From Mytilus californianus (Eukaryota; Mollusca; Bivalvia; Mytilida; Mytilidae): DNA of 64,000 nt. The stretch spans positions 3,611,501-3,675,500 of the forward strand of contig NW_026262701.1 in assembly GCF_021869535.1 (NCBI RefSeq), given 5' to 3'. Below the pieces are notes generated by a model. That model ran no database searches. It was given only the letters and a program-made list of their open reading frames with translations, and was not told the origin of the DNA. The translations under genes were made by a program, and so were the position numbers. Below, one piece after another: positions 1-12,040 of this stretch; within the stretch, counting starts at the first letter, position 1; every line of letters begins with the position of its first letter.

Positions 1-389
1 TTGTTTATACACAGTTTTGATTTAGAAGAAAAACCAGCATGGTTAGAAAATACAAATAATAACACCATTACAAGCACAATTCCATTTTAATATTCTTGTC
101 ATTATCAGAAAATACATAAAATAACACCATTACAAAACTCAATCCCAATTTGATATTCTTGTACGTCTATAAATAAAACAAATATATTTTATTTTTAGAA
201 ATTTACCTATGATAATATAAACGTCACAAAAAAATACGTCACTTTTTGTGACGTTGGTCCATTGATATGACGCGCAGTTTATATTTTGTTTGTGGTGTCT
301 TGGTGTGCTGTCGTAAATTCATGGGAGGAGTCCGTTGTTATTCTGCGGTTTACATGTTGTAATTTACTATTACTAGTATATTATTTATT
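1..389. other. AT-rich non-coding stretch
   Basis: No gene or known repeat is recognised. The only structured element is the short hairpin listed separately at 220-255. Confidence 0.5.
220..255. repeat. perfect short inverted repeat with CRE-like arms
   Basis: The 13-base arm AACGTCACAAAAA (220-232) is exactly complementary to TTTTTGTGACGTT (243-255), with a 10-base loop. Each arm contains a TGACGT half-site for CREB/ATF-type factors. Whether it folds or binds protein is unknown. Confidence 0.7.
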
Positions 390-770
390 TATTTATGTAT
401 TTCTCTAGACTGAATGCTCTTCCGTTTGTTTGTACTGTATTCCTTTCACGTAGTGTTGTCATTTTAGCGGTATTCTTGACATTGCCATATAAGCGGGAGG
501 TTTGGTTAGCCATAAAACCCTGTTTAACCCACCATTTTTTTCTTAAAATGTCCTGTATCAAGTCAGGAATATGGCAGTTGTTATCTACAGTCCGTTTCTA
601 TGTATGTTGGCGTTTGCTTTTGTTGTAGTTCAGTGTTTCTGTTGTTCCGTTGTTTTCCCCTTATAGTTGATGTGTTTCCCTCGGTTTTAGTTTGTTACTC
701 GGATTTGTTTTTGCTTAATCGAATTATGACTATTGAACAGCGGTATACAAGTGTTGCCTTTATATATGAC
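390..770 (-). repeat. interspersed repeat family C, reverse copy
   Basis: Reverse-complement similarity to the copy at 49295-49660, including the stretches matching GCATGCCAAACCTCCCGC, TCCTGACTTGGTACAGGACA and the ACTGAGGGAAACGCATC core. It is diverged and fuses directly to a family B piece. Short open frames here are by-products of the repeat. Confidence 0.75.
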
Positions 771-774
771 AGCT

Positions 775-895
775 GTTTTCCATTCGTTTGATGTGTGAGC
801 TATTAATTTTGCCATTTGTTAAGGGACTTTCCGTTTTGAATTTTCCTTGGAGTTCGGTATTTTGGTTATTTAACTTTTTACCTGTAAAATTGGTA
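775..895 (-). repeat. interspersed repeat family B, reverse partial copy
   Basis: Contains the reverse complement of the family B signature (TTTGTTAAGGGACTTTCCG) and of the AAATTCAAAACGG segment. It abuts the family C copy. Confidence 0.75.
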
Positions 896-2019
896 AAAAC
901 GGAGCCCTGTAAAGGCTGCGATTTTATGGTCAGTATGTTGTTATATCAGAGTTATATCACTACGAGAACAGGAAGTGAATATTAATACCTTTGGATGTTA
1001 AGGGAAAGATTTTGGAGGTAACAGCTGACAACTTAAGAGATGTCAGAACTGATATATAGTTATGTTGGAGGTAAAGTTTGACAATGATAATAGAACTTTA
1101 TTGATTAAATTATTAAATACATAAAAACGTTATTATGAGTGTAGTTAAATTGGTGAGAAATTTATAATAAACAGAACTGATGAGTTGACAAATATATACA
1201 AATAGATGACGTAGTTTGATTATGTGAAAAGCTTAGCACCTCTTATGAAATGTTAAACGTAGATTGTAAATAAATAAAAACAGTATTTCGTTTGTCTTTT
1301 TGCAATTGAGGTCACAAAAAAGAAGGATTTCGACTATGAGGGGATGCATAGATACTAACATTTCAATACGTTAAGCCTATGCATCTCACTGAACGATTAA
1401 AACTTTTATAATAATACAATTTGGGGATGCAGCGTTTTTTAGAGATAAATAAAAAAAATCAAGGATTACATTAAATTATTTATTAAGGCTTACCTAGACT
1501 TCAATATTTATCATAGTTTAAGAGACTAACAGTCGGAGGTCATGGGTCATTCGTTTGAGGGTATTAAGTAAACATTGGGATGTCTTGGTTAATATCATCT
1601 AATGTTAGTGATGTGTATAGACTGGGTTTGGTGATTTATATGAAAGATTAAAACTTGGACGTCATGTTAGAGGTCAAATATAATAAATTAGTATGACATA
1701 GTGCAAAGTCATGGCAGGTACTGTGAGATGTAGGAGTAATTAATGAAAGTTCACTGTTGATACCTTTAAATGCTGGCAATTAACACTGACATGTTACAGT
1801 TGATACCTTGGCAAGTGAAGAATCTTAATGTTGAAACTGTAGAATGTCAGACATAACTCTTTGGAGTTTATTGTTAATGGTTAATACCTTTGAAAGATAA
1901 AGATAAACACTTATAGCTCATGATTAATGCCTTTCAGTGTAAGAAATTAAAAATTGGATGATGCCTTGGTTTTTTAGAGGCTTTGACTAAGAGGGCATGG
2001 TAGACACCTATGAATGACC
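896..2019. other. AT-rich non-coding stretch, nothing recognised
   Basis: No long open frame and no repeat shared with the rest of the window was seen. Confidence 0.4.
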
Positions 2020-2215
2020 CCATTCTCAGCAGTAACATTACCTATTCCCCATCGTATGTCATTTACATTTCTCAATTATTACGTTACGCACGTGCTTGTT
2101 CACACTATACGGACTTTACTACCTGCCTTGCAGTTAAAAAGATTTCGAGCACGATTATCGTACTCAGACTCAGAAATCGACCAGTCAAAATCATTGATTT
2201 GGTGTTTTGAGTACA
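2020..2215 (+). pseudogene. reverse-transcriptase fragment (mollusc retroelement, Penelope-like?)
   Basis: One forward frame reads through the motif YISQLLRYARACSHYTDF. This belongs to the region after the RT catalytic core in a retroelement type that is common in mussels; the homologous fragment at 5165-5640 (-) encodes the segment just upstream of it (SYLDLHLEIDNEG followed by NIPAAP-type residues). Only about 60 codons survive, with no start, catalytic core or end. Assignment to Penelope-like elements is an inference from motif order. Confidence 0.55.
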
Positions 2216-3329
2216 CATTGTGTACTCCGAGTACTGAGTAAAGTCTTATGATCGAGAGCTCATGTGTTTTCTCATTACACAAACGTGTTTAAATAGAGTT
2301 ATGAGGAAAAACGACTTAAATCGACACTTCATAAGTTTTATGGTCAAAATCCAAAATTAAATGACCGATACGATGTGTCTATGTGTCATTTACTACTGAC
2401 ATGTGTTTGCAGCCGTAAATACCAGAAAAAAATCGTTTGATCTGTTATTTTGACGATTGTGTCCTTTTCCCGATTTTGACATTTTGACCAAGTGTGGATT
2501 CGCATGGCGGACCATGTATGCATAGCAGGACACGCTTACCCTGTCGCCTCACCCGGTCTCACTACTTCTAGAATTAATGCGATGCCCTCAGATTTTATTT
2601 GTTACCTTGATTTGTATTTTCCGAATCGATTAATGAGAATTGTATGTCAGTAAATCACTGTTGCCTTCATTAGGCTAATACTAGGTGTTTTTACCAAACA
2701 CTAATTTTAAAACTAATTCGCCTGGTTAAAAATTACTTTCTTCGGGTAAAATTCCTTGAGAGGTATTTAATTTCCATCTTTGCAGTTTGATAACAAAACC
2801 TTATGTACACGAATCAAATAGATATATAGCCTAGCAACCAATGAAACGGAAAAAAAACCTTATCTAGAGGATAACATATGATCTTTAAAATAAGACCACA
2901 ATATATCAAATTTCAGAAGCTCCTAGTAGTCAAGTTATGAATAAATTAAAACATAGACTATCAACATGATCAATGATGTGCAATAAACATCAACGGAGAA
3001 TGCAATAAGGTTCATTTCTATCCTAAAAATAAGTGAAATTTTTTAAATTACCTTACTTTATCGTGAATCTGCCAAAGGTTAAAGAGGTTTAAAAATTTCC
3101 AATATAAAGTGGTACCATGGCAAAAAGCTATGACGAAATCAGAATATTTTCATATTTGTAGATTTTGCGATTTTCCTTGTTTTTTATCAATTTTTTCGAA
3201 TATAACAATGATGATCGCGTCAATATAAACTTTCATATTTAGTGTGATTATGTAAATAGATTAAAGAAAGCTTTTTTTAAAATAAAAGTTGCTGAGGTCA
3301 ATATTTCTGCAAAAGATAGAAATTTGAGG
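2216..3329. other. non-coding stretch, nothing recognised
   Basis: AT-rich with no supported gene. A small imperfect palindrome, GAGTACAC-ATT-GTGTACTC, lies near 2209-2228. Polyadenine and polypyrimidine runs are frequent. Confidence 0.4.
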
Positions 3330-3655
3330 TTAGAGGGGGTTGGTCGCCCGCAAGCATATTTAACCCCGCCGCATTTTTTGTATGTGCATGTCCCAAAATA
3401 GGAGCCTGTAATTCAGTGGTTGCAGTTTGTTGCTGTATATCATATATGTATTTCGTTTATTGTTTATTGTTTTGTAGATAAATTAGGCAGTTTGTTTTTC
3501 TCGTTTGCATTGGTTTACGTTTTGTCATGTCGGGGCCTTGTATAGCTTGCCACGTAGTATGAGTTTTGCTGAATGGTTGAAGGCCGTACGTTAATTGTTG
3601 TCTGGTGAATAGTTGTCTTATTGGTCATCATACCACATCCTCTTATTTGTTTTAC
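3330..3655 (+). repeat. interspersed repeat family A
   Basis: Shares with the copies at 7230-7645 and 47480-47885 the order 'aaccccgccgcat', 'gcctgtaattcagtggtt', 'tttatagctt' and a terminal 'gttgtctcattgg...atcataccacatc'. The copy is diverged. Confidence 0.8.
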
Positions 3656-4029
3656 AAAAAAACTCACAACCTTGCGGACCAAATTACAATTCCGGAATTG
3701 AAAAAAAATCTAATGTTGTACTGATAAGAGAAATTAAGAAAACAATCGTTGCCAACAACAACAAATTAATCAAAATGGTACTAATGTCACAAAGGATTTA
3801 TAAATTTAATACGGGAATATATCAAAAGAATTATTCCAAACGGGAACTTATAGGTATCCTATCGAGTATAAGATATATTTGTACAAGAACAAGTGTGATC
3901 ACAGATCAGTGTGCATATTAATAGTTTGGTTTGATTCATGGTACTGTGTGACTTTCATACTGAAGTTTGCACGGTATGCATGATACAAATAGTAATATTA
4001 TGGAGGTATTACTATATTTGTTCCCTTTT
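3656..4029. other. non-coding stretch
   Basis: An open frame of 102 codons covers part of this stretch, but it begins inside the family A tail and resembles no protein I know. I see no gene. Confidence 0.4.
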
Positions 4030-4660
4030 TTATAAATTATTCTAAATAATAAGGATGTTCTTGTCCCAGGCAGAAAACACTGGCCGTGTTGGGCGCAACT
4101 TTTTGGAAGTTTTGGTCCTCGGTGCTCTTCAGCTTTGTACTTGTTTTGGCTTTCAAACTTTTTTCATCTGAGCGTCACTGGTTAGTCTTGTGTGGACGAG
4201 ACGCACGTCTGGCGTATTGGATTTTAAACCTGGTGCCTTTTTTTAGCTATTATTCTTGTGTTTCTTTGTCCTTTATGTTCTCCCATTTATTTGTATTGTA
4301 ATCCTGTCATGTAATGTTGTCATTTTAATGTTATATTCAACAATAAATCGATAGAGATAAAAACAATTCCGGGTTACAAACTAAAACTGAGGGAAACGCA
4401 TCAAATATAAGAGGAGAACAACGACACAACAAAAACACAAGTTTAAAATGTAACACACACAGAAACGAACTATAATATAACAATGGTCATTTTCCTGACT
4501 TGGTACAGGACATTGTAAGAAAAAATAGTGGGTTGAACCTGGTTTTGTGGCATGCCAAACCTCCCGCTTTTATGGCAACGTCAATCACAACACCAAAACG
4601 ACAACATCACATGACAGGTCCACCATACAAATAAATGGGAGAACAAAACCAGGTACACAA
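4030..4660. repeat. family C copy with an internal inversion
   Basis: The left half (4030-4330) is the reverse complement of the 3' part of the intact copy at 49590-49890. The right half (4330-4655) is a direct copy of its 5' part (49320-49645). As a result about 50 bp around 4269-4320 and 4600-4650 form an inverted repeat. The left half also carries a family F segment near 4170-4240 (GAGCGTCACTGG...CGTCTGGCGTA). Confidence 0.8.
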
Positions 4661-5160
4661 ACCTCAAAATCCCTATTCACAGTACCAAGCGATTCTCAAA
4701 AAGTCTTTGCAATTTCAATTTTTTTGCCCCAACAGTCATTTGGAATTTCTGATCAACTTCAAAATATCATACATTGTGGAGTATCTTCAAATGAAGATAA
4801 CTGCAAAGTTTGGCTCCACTTAGCAAATTTTGTTTGGCAGAAGAAGATTTTACAAAATGTGAGAAGTTCAAGGAAGACAATGGAGTCAAATTTTTGATAA
4901 TACTCACAAAAGTTGGGTCTTTTGACAGTTCAGTGCCATCCTTGAACATGTTTTCTGCTTAGACCCACAAGGCTTGGTAGACAATATGTTGAAGATATTA
5001 ACAGTTATAAAAATTATAAAATATGTAGTAAAATTTGGAATGAAAAAGATAGTGCACAATTTTATAGTCCAAGGTAAAAGAATAACAACACTGATCTACT
5101 TTAATTCCAGAAGTTTGTTATGTATTTATGTTTTATAAATAACAAACTTCGGTAGGTCAC
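4661..5160. other. non-coding stretch, nothing recognised
   Basis: Short overlapping frames exist, but none has recognisable content. The first 200 bases may be unique sequence flanking the rearranged repeat. Confidence 0.4.
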
Positions 5161-5164
5161 ATTC

Positions 5165-5640
5165 GGGGAAAAGAGGACGGGATTGAAGTTACGACAATTG
5201 TAACATATCCGCTGTCATCCATGAAACGGATATTCCATAACGGTCAACCAACTCGTGATGGCGTCCGAAAAATTGAAGTGATGATTTCAACTTCACCACT
5301 TGGAACTCTTAGTTTAATAGCCTACTCAGCAAACCTCTATCAAGAAAATCAAGCCCGGGAATATCGTATCATTTGGGAGATATATACTCCGTATGCAGGT
5401 GCTGCTGGAATGTTGCTACATAAAAATGGAAAAAGTTCACAATTTGGAAGCTGAAATGATCTCTTTTGTCGTAAAGGTTTGTTTTCAAATGACCCTCATT
5501 GTCAATTTCTAGATGTAAGTCAAGATATGAGGCAGACTTTACTGTATCTGTTGTATCCTTTATCTCAAGTTCGATGGGAAAAATGCGTTCAACATAGTCA
5601 CCGAAGTTTGAATTATTTAGTGAGAGAAAAATCATCTATA
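5165..5640 (-). pseudogene. reverse-transcriptase 3' fragment (Penelope-like?), broken
   Basis: Read on the minus strand, the fragment runs from a segment with NFGDYVERIFPIELEIKDTT, through SASYLDLHLEIDNEG and LYDKRDHF, to residues of the NIPAAPAYGVYI type. It ends in an HHELVDRYGISVS-like segment near 5220-5260. At least one frameshift lies near 5420. The order resembles the region after the catalytic core of a mussel retroelement reverse transcriptase. The catalytic Asp motif is absent, so this is a dead fragment. The 2020-2215 piece continues the same domain in another copy. Family assignment is tentative. Confidence 0.65.
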
Positions 5641-5759
5641 TAGCGGAAAGTTAAGTTAAAGGATACTACTAACTTCTTTTCTTTCTCCCTATATGAAGTC
5701 ATAATTGAAAGTACAGTACCAAATAACCTCTGTTGAAACAAGAAAAGACAATGCCTATT

Positions 5760-5960
5760 AAAAAAAGTAAAATCACAAATATACCGAACTCCAAGGTAAA
5801 TTCAAAACGGAAAGTCCTTCATAAAATGGCAAAATCAAAAGCTCAAACAAATCAAAAGATTGGAAAATAACTGTCATATTCCTGACTAGGTACAGACATT
5901 TCCTTATGAAGAAAATGGTGGATAAAACCTGGTTAACCAGCATTCCAAATACCATTGACA
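5760..5960 (+). repeat. interspersed repeat family B
   Basis: Contains 'ccgaactccaaggtaaattcaaaacggaaag', 'atggcaaaatcaaaagctcaaac' and 'gtggataaaacctggtta' in the same order as the copies at 22180-22430 and 26403-26661. Confidence 0.85.
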
Positions 5961-5984
5961 TATGATAAGTGGTCCACCTTAAAC

Positions 5985-6190
5985 TTTCAGCGGGTGTCGT
6001 TTGTTGATGTGGTTCTTAAGTGTTTCTAGTTTCTCGTTTTTGTTATAGATTAGACCGTTGGTTTCCCGATTTGAATTTTATTTACACTAGTCATTTTGGG
6101 GCCTTTTATAGCTTGCTTGTTTTTACACATTGTGACTTAGATGGAAAGTTGTCTCATTGGCACTCATACCACATCTCCTTTTTTCTATTA
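5985..6190 (+). repeat. interspersed repeat family A, 3' part
   Basis: Shares 'tgttgatgtggttcttaagtgtttctagtttctcg', 'gaccgttggtttcccg' and the terminal 'gttgtctcattggcactcataccacatct' with 57668-57932 and 51280-51545. Confidence 0.9.
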
Positions 6191-7229
6191 ACACAAACTT
6201 TAAACTTTAACTTGTAAACTATGGAAAAGTATCAAAGTCCCCTTGATGAAAAGGGGAAAAAAGGGGGGATCATATAGTCTTATTGAAATTAGACTTGCAA
6301 ATGCTGATACATTTGCTTACCAAATATCATTGAACTGTCACTAATTGGTCCTATTAAACTGACTAAATCACAAACTAATACTTATGTAAACTAAGCAAAA
6401 GTTTCAAAGTCATTAAACAATGACCGAGCGGGCTAATCTCCATCAAAAATGAGATGTGCCAATGCTTATACAATTGCAGTTGAATTCATTGTCAAAATTG
6501 AAAAGTTCTTCCTTGAATTTGAATTTTAAAGGATCTACATCATATACTTAAAACTTTTCGAATAAGAGTCGTAAAGGTATATTTGGCCCCGAACATTACG
6601 TCCATTGTTATAAGTTGTTGAAAAGACACAAAAGACAGTAAAATAGAACTTTTTTGTATAGTCTCTCATTTAGTGTTTATATTTTCAATGCAGATAGGCT
6701 AAAAGTAGAGATTGTTGTGAAATGTGACAAAATCGTCCGGATTTCAAGCAAATTTAGACGTTTGAAACATATAATGTAGGCTTCTACAAACTCAATATTC
6801 AAGTAAGATATATAAAATGTCAAAGCAAACATACTGTTAAAATATCGTTTTTGTCGACGCACGTGCTCTATTTTCTTGTCTAAAGAATCAATAGAAATTT
6901 ACCCGTTTTCATTAAACTTTAACGAAAAATCATAATGAGTGATCTTTATGACGTCCCGAAAAGAACGTAAGTACGTAAATGTTCAACAAAAAGACTGTTC
7001 CTATCTAGGTATTGTATTATTGTATATATGATTCATTGTGTTATTGGACAATGAATCTAATTCTTATTTGTAGCTAGAAATAAGAGCCATTTCAAAACCT
7101 TATCGAAACCATATATATTCATAAAATTAAAATGTTACTTTGACAACACGAACTGTTACTGGTTTTGTTAAAAACAGAAGGCAGTCTCTTATCAAGCATG
7201 CTAAAATGAATTCAATTGTGTCTATTGCT
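6191..7229. other. non-coding stretch, nothing recognised
   Basis: AT-rich. No shared repeat and no supported gene seen. Confidence 0.4.
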
Positions 7230-7645
7230 TTTATGTTAGTTATTTTTGCTATGTACAGATCTATTGAGTTAAGCCATTTGCAACTGATTTTTACAGTTTT
7301 TACTGACGGCATATTGTGTTGTTACAAATGTAAACCACTACCCCAGGTTAGGAGGAAGCATGAGTGCTCACAAACATGTTTTATCCATCCCATATTTTAT
7401 GTGACTGTCTAAAGTAATTAGCCTGTAATTCAGTGATTTACGTCGTTTCATGTCTGTCATATTTATTTTCTCGTTTGAACTGTTTCTCATTTTTCTAATA
7501 TATGCCTTAGCTTTAAAAGCGGTCTTTACGGTATGGGTTTTTCTCATTGTTGAAAGTTGTATGGCGACCAATAGTTGCTTACATCCACGTCGTTTGAACT
7601 CTGGTTGATAGTTGTTTCATTTGGCAATAAAACCACATCTATAAA
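7230..7645 (+). repeat. interspersed repeat family A, long copy
   Basis: Shares with 47480-47885 the 5' module 'tcgatctgatgagttaagcc..', the middle 'cccaggttaggag' and 'gcctg(c/t)aattcagtg', and the 3' end. It is more diverged than the 47.5 kb copy. Confidence 0.8.
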
Positions 7646-8739
7646 CGGTTTTAATAAATAGACAATATTAAGCTTTCCTTCGGAACCGAGTACAAGTTTG
7701 TACACGAATATTTCCCTTATAGATTTATTTTAGGAAACATGCTAAACATTTGACAAAATCTGTCAGAAGTGCTGTTCTCGGCAATCTTCGCGCATTTTCC
7801 ATTTGGCCATCTGATTTGAAAAAACTCATCATGGATATCAGGCTTATAATTTTGGTACGATAGTCTACATAAGGATCCTCAGTGCACTCAAATCTAAACA
7901 TTTGGAATGCTAATCAAATAAGGAAGACATAATATTGTTTAAACCTCAAAGTATACATGTGGAGATGTCATACTATACATTAAAGTAAAGATTGGAAGAC
8001 TTTGTTTGCTCTTTGGGGTGAAATAAATTCAGGAGAAATTGGCCCTTCCTCTTTTTTAGCTCAAATTATCACAAAAATAAGAGTCTGTTCATTAAAGGCC
8101 CTATTTGACCCCTATTTCTAACAGATATTTCAACATCTTATATAATCACTATTACATAAAGTACCACAACAAATAATAGTTATAACAATGGCTAGATAGT
8201 TACATGGCCATCTATTCTTGAATATTTACTCATGTTACTGGTACTTAGTGCATGTGGTGCATATATCTGTATTGGTCAATATTCTTTAAATGATTTAGCA
8301 ATTGGTGTCAATTTCATTTTCCATCAGATTAATTGAAACAGGCCAATTTCAATTGGTTTTTCAGGACAGAAACATATAGTGAATGCATGCATCTAACCAA
8401 AATAAAACCCACTTATATCAGCATGCTTGTTATATTTGACCATACATTTTTTTTTTGTCCAAGAGTGGATGAAAAATAGATTTAGTTCGTCACATTTTCA
8501 CCAAAATTAATTTTTTTCGTACCAGTATATTACATGCATACAGTTGTTCTGTTTCAATTCATCTTGAAACACTTTTCTTCTTGAAATGATAGACTTGATA
8601 TTGACCCTCAACATGCTTTCTTGGCCTGCATGACCCATTTGTCAGCTGAAATATCTACCACTGCTTGTTTTAATATCACATTTGAGGAGGACTTTTAACT
8701 GGCAAAATATTCACCTTCGCCTTTCGCTAGGCAGTAATT
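7646..8739. other. non-coding stretch, nothing recognised
   Basis: No gene or shared repeat seen. Several short poly-T tracts are present. Confidence 0.4.
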
Positions 8740-8920
8740 AAATTTTGTGAGGCTTTACTGATCTCAACTGCGCAAATATCTATTTTTAATTTTGGATACA
8801 ATTATCATGATTATTTCGCACATAACGAATATCCTTTTGGTATCCTTCATCTCTCTTTAACATAAACATACGTGAGGATTCATTTCATCTTTTCTTAAAA
8901 ATTGAAGGTTTTTTTTAAAC

Positions 8921-9096
8921 TTTTAGGAATTTTGGGTGCTAAATGCTCTTCAACTTCGTACATGTTTTGGCTTTTTTAACATTTTTTTTATTTGAGCGTC
9001 ACTGATAGTCATTTGTAGACGAAAAGCGCGACTGGCGTACAAAATTTCAATCCTGGTATCTATGATGAATTTATTTATCTATATTAATCTTTCCCG
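8921..9096 (+). mobile_element. family F retroposon insertion in segmental unit 1
   Basis: Unit 2 (about 9690-9705) runs straight from 'ggtttaaaac' into 'atac', while unit 1 has this block between the same landmarks. It contains the family F core (tttgagcgtcactgat..ggcgtacaaaatttcaatcctggtatctatgatgaatttattta), as at 62839-62940, plus a longer 5' part 'gggtgctaaatgctcttcaacttcgtac'. Confidence 0.75.
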
Positions 9097-9348
9097 AACA
9101 TACATAGATATATATCCAAATCATTTGAACTCTTGTGAACAGTTGTCTCATTGACAATCATAATTATACCATATCTCCATATTTAATACTATAAATCTAC
9201 CTACTCGGACTGGAATAATAATTTTCATACTGCTGTACGGACGATATTTGTATTAAGCTGTGGGAAAGATATGGATATGATTTTGTACACAATACTTTTC
9301 TGCAAATCTTTTTTACATAATGGATGGTTTTCATTTTGATTTTGTCTT

Positions 9349-9472
9349 GGGGCAAAAAAGAGGCAAAAGATACCAAACGGACATTCAAACTCATAAGTCG
9401 AAAATAAACTCAAAACGTCATGGCTTAAAAAGAAAAAGAACAACAGACAAACAACAGTACACAAAACACATC
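9349..9472 (+). mobile_element. family D insertion in segmental unit 2
   Basis: Unit 3 has 'cattttgccttatgaaaaaattatattacc' uninterrupted at about 10320-10350. In unit 2 the same site is split by a block with 'ggcaaaagataccaaacggacattcaaactcataa' and an (acaaaac)-rich end. This is the family D sequence also seen at 54295-54365. The empty paralogue makes it an insertion. Confidence 0.8.
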
Positions 9473-9939
9473 ATGAAAAGATATGTTACCAGGTCAATAT
9501 TAATTTTCAAAATCATCCAAGCAACCTTACTCGCCGAAATCAAATGGTTGGTCAGTGCTGATATTAATTTGTGTGAGGCTTTTCTGCGCAGATTTTTTTT
9601 TTTTTTTTGTATTTTGTGAACAGTTATCATGATTATTTCGCACAAAACATACTTAAATATTTGGGGATTCATTTCATCTTGTTTTAGAAAAGGTTTAAAA
9701 CATACATTAATATACATACACATCATTTGAACTCTGGTGGAAAGTTGTCTCATTGACTATCATACCAATCTCCCTATTTTTATATAAATCTACATGCTTG
9801 GAGGAACATTGATATTCATCATGCCTTTGGGACCGTCTTTGTTTTACGCTTGGGAAAAGTTATTTTATAATAAATATGATTTTGTACATGATACTTTCCT
9901 GCAAATATTCTTACATAAAAAATAAAAACAATGAGTTAT

Positions 9940-10270
9940 AAATGTCATGAGTCCATCGCGCTTTTCTGAATCATCAGGAACGCTCAGAGACGAATATTTA
10001 AAAGCCAGGAATATATAAGAACCGAAACAGTTGAGGAGCTATATGACCAAAAAGGACCTTAAAAAATATCCAAATCCATTTAAGGTCAACTTTGCCTAAA
10101 GGAGTTGAAACCGAAGTGTCTTATAATTTTAAAATTTATTAACGGACAATATAAGACAGGTTTGTTATAAATCATGTCAGTACCGAAGTAGTGACTACTG
10201 AGCTGATGATACCCTCAGGGACTGTTAGTCCACCAGCAGAGGTATCGACCCAGTGCTGTAAAAATGTAAA
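9940..10270 (+). repeat. family G related repeat pieces
   Basis: Contains 'aggaacgctcagagacgaatatttaaaagcca', 'gaggagctatatgacca' and 'gtagtgactactgagctgatgataccctcagggac...gaggtatcgac'. The last block also occurs at 48461-48540, next to the CAGATGCGCATTTCGACAAT core. Confidence 0.65.
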
Positions 10271-10769
10271 CAACACGTTAAAAATTTCATGTGTCCGAAC
10301 ATATGGATGTTTTTCACTTTCATTTTGCCTTATGAAAAAATTATATTACCAGGGCAATTTATAGTAATTGTCAAAATCATCCAAGCCACCCAACCCCGGC
10401 CCTAGAAATCATATACTTGTTCAATGTAGAACGGAAACTTTGTGCATGTTGTGTAGATGACCAATGGTTCAATCGTTCAGAGACAAATTCCAGTGAATCG
10501 TTTCTACAGAGAAATCCTTGTAAAAGCTTTAGAAATTCCTTGAATGTACAAAACACACTATCCACCATCAGTTAAAATGCTAACCACAACTCTTTCCAAT
10601 GCCATTTGTCAAGACCTGACATGACCTATTTTCACTCAGTATTTTCTGCCTAGATAAGGCCCTAGAGTTGTCAAAAAGACATTATCACCAACCGTTAATT
10701 TAATTTCACGCAACATAAGATGGTACATGAAGTTTCAGTATTTGAGGCGACAAACATCAAAAGACCACT

Positions 10770-11190
10770 ATAAATAATGAGATGTGGTATGATTGCTAAT
10801 GAGACAACTATCCACCAAAGTTCAAATAAAGTGGATGTACGCAATTATAGGCAACTATACGGCTTTCAACAATGAGAAAAACCCATACCGTATAGTCGGC
10901 TTTAAAAAGCCCCGACATGAAAAATATGAAACAATTCAATTGAGAAAACTAACGGCCTAATTTATAACAAAACAATTTACGAAAAACAAATATTACAGAC
11001 ATGAACCAACGACTACCACTACAGGCTCCTGACTTCGGACAGGCACATAAAGGATGTGGCGGGGTTAAACATGTTTGTGTGCGCTCAACCCTCCCCCTAA
11101 CCTGGTATAGTGGTGTAACCGCAAAACATAAGAACAAACTATAAAAATCAGTTGAAAAAGGCTTAACTCATCAGATCGATACAAAGCAGA
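10770..11190 (-). repeat. interspersed repeat family A, reverse long copy
   Basis: Begins with the reverse complement of the family A 3' end ('gagatgtggtatgattgctaatgagacaac'). It continues through 'ggctcctgacttcggacaggcaca', 'ggggttaaacatgttt' and 'caaccctccccctaacct' to 'aacggcctgat..atcgatacaaagcag'. It matches 47480-47885 in reverse. Confidence 0.85.
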
Positions 11191-11755
11191 AAAACATCAA
11201 AAACAAAATCACAGACCGGACGTGACAGGGTATTTATCCATCCCTCATCACTATAACAACAAAAAGGACACAAAGTACAGATCTGAAAGTACTCGCAGTT
11301 ACTGGCAGTTAGTTCAAAGCTCATAGTTCACTAGCACTTTTTGGGTAATTGGTCGCATTAGAATTTAAATGTCTCGATAATCTAAAAATACACGACCTTG
11401 GTGGAGTCCGACACACTTGACAAAGGTTATCTTGATAATTATACTATTTTAGTTTCTAGAATGTAGACAATAGGAAAAAACATTTAAAACTCATATATCG
11501 AAGAGAAACTGACAACCTTTATGGCAAAATACGAAAGATGACGAAAGATAACCCATTTAACGACAGACTGTATAAAAACCCAAAGACTACCAGACAGAGC
11601 AACGCATACCCCACAACAAATTATGGCTGATTACAGGTGCTCCGGAAGTGGAAGCAAATTCTGCTCCACTTAGGGCAACCGTCAAGTTGATCATGGCATG
11701 TACAAATTCATTGATAATTCTCATTCAGTGTTACACTATCTAGGAAAAAGAAAAG
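11191..11755. other. non-coding stretch
   Basis: Nothing recognised beyond repeat-derived A-rich tracts. Confidence 0.4.
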
Positions 11756-11759
11756 GATT

Positions 11760-12040
11760 GTGGTAACGATGATTGGAACATATCCGCAGTCATCTGTAAT
11801 ATACGTACACTATACTATACTATAACAGTCAATCAACTCGGGATAGCGTTCGTAATACTTTCAACTTTACCACTTTGAACCCTTGATTCAATAGCTTCCT
11901 TGTAAGTAATAATCTATCCTCAATCAAGGAAATGATAATAGAAAACGCAAATATCCTATTGACTGGAAGACATTTACTTCATATACTTGCGCTGTCGGAA
12001 TGTTGCTTCATTGAAAATAATGACTTAACAAATAATACCG
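11760..12040 (-). pseudogene. highly decayed reverse-transcriptase fragment
   Basis: Nucleotide-level similarity to 5205-5425: 'acatatccgc(a/t)gtcatc', 'ggtcaa/agtcaatcaactcg..', 'ttcaactt(t/c)accactt(t/g)gaac' and 'ctg(t/c)(c/t)ggaatgttgct'. This makes it another antisense copy of the same retroelement 3' fragment, with no usable reading frame. Confidence 0.6.

Larger units (their letters stand above)
8740..10560. repeat. tandem segmental duplication, unit about 0.8 kb
   Basis: Landmarks recur about 825 bp apart: 'gtgaggctttactgatctcaa' (about 8750) and 'gtgaggcttttctgcgcaga' (about 9573); 'tcatgattatttcgcacaaaac' (about 8807 and 9627); and 'gattttgtacatgatactttcctgcaaat' (about 9280 and 9880). 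A third partial unit begins near 10295 (the ggatg..ttttcattt landmark, then ttaccagggcaat and aaaatcatccaagcca). The copies have collected different insertions, listed separately. Confidence 0.75.
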
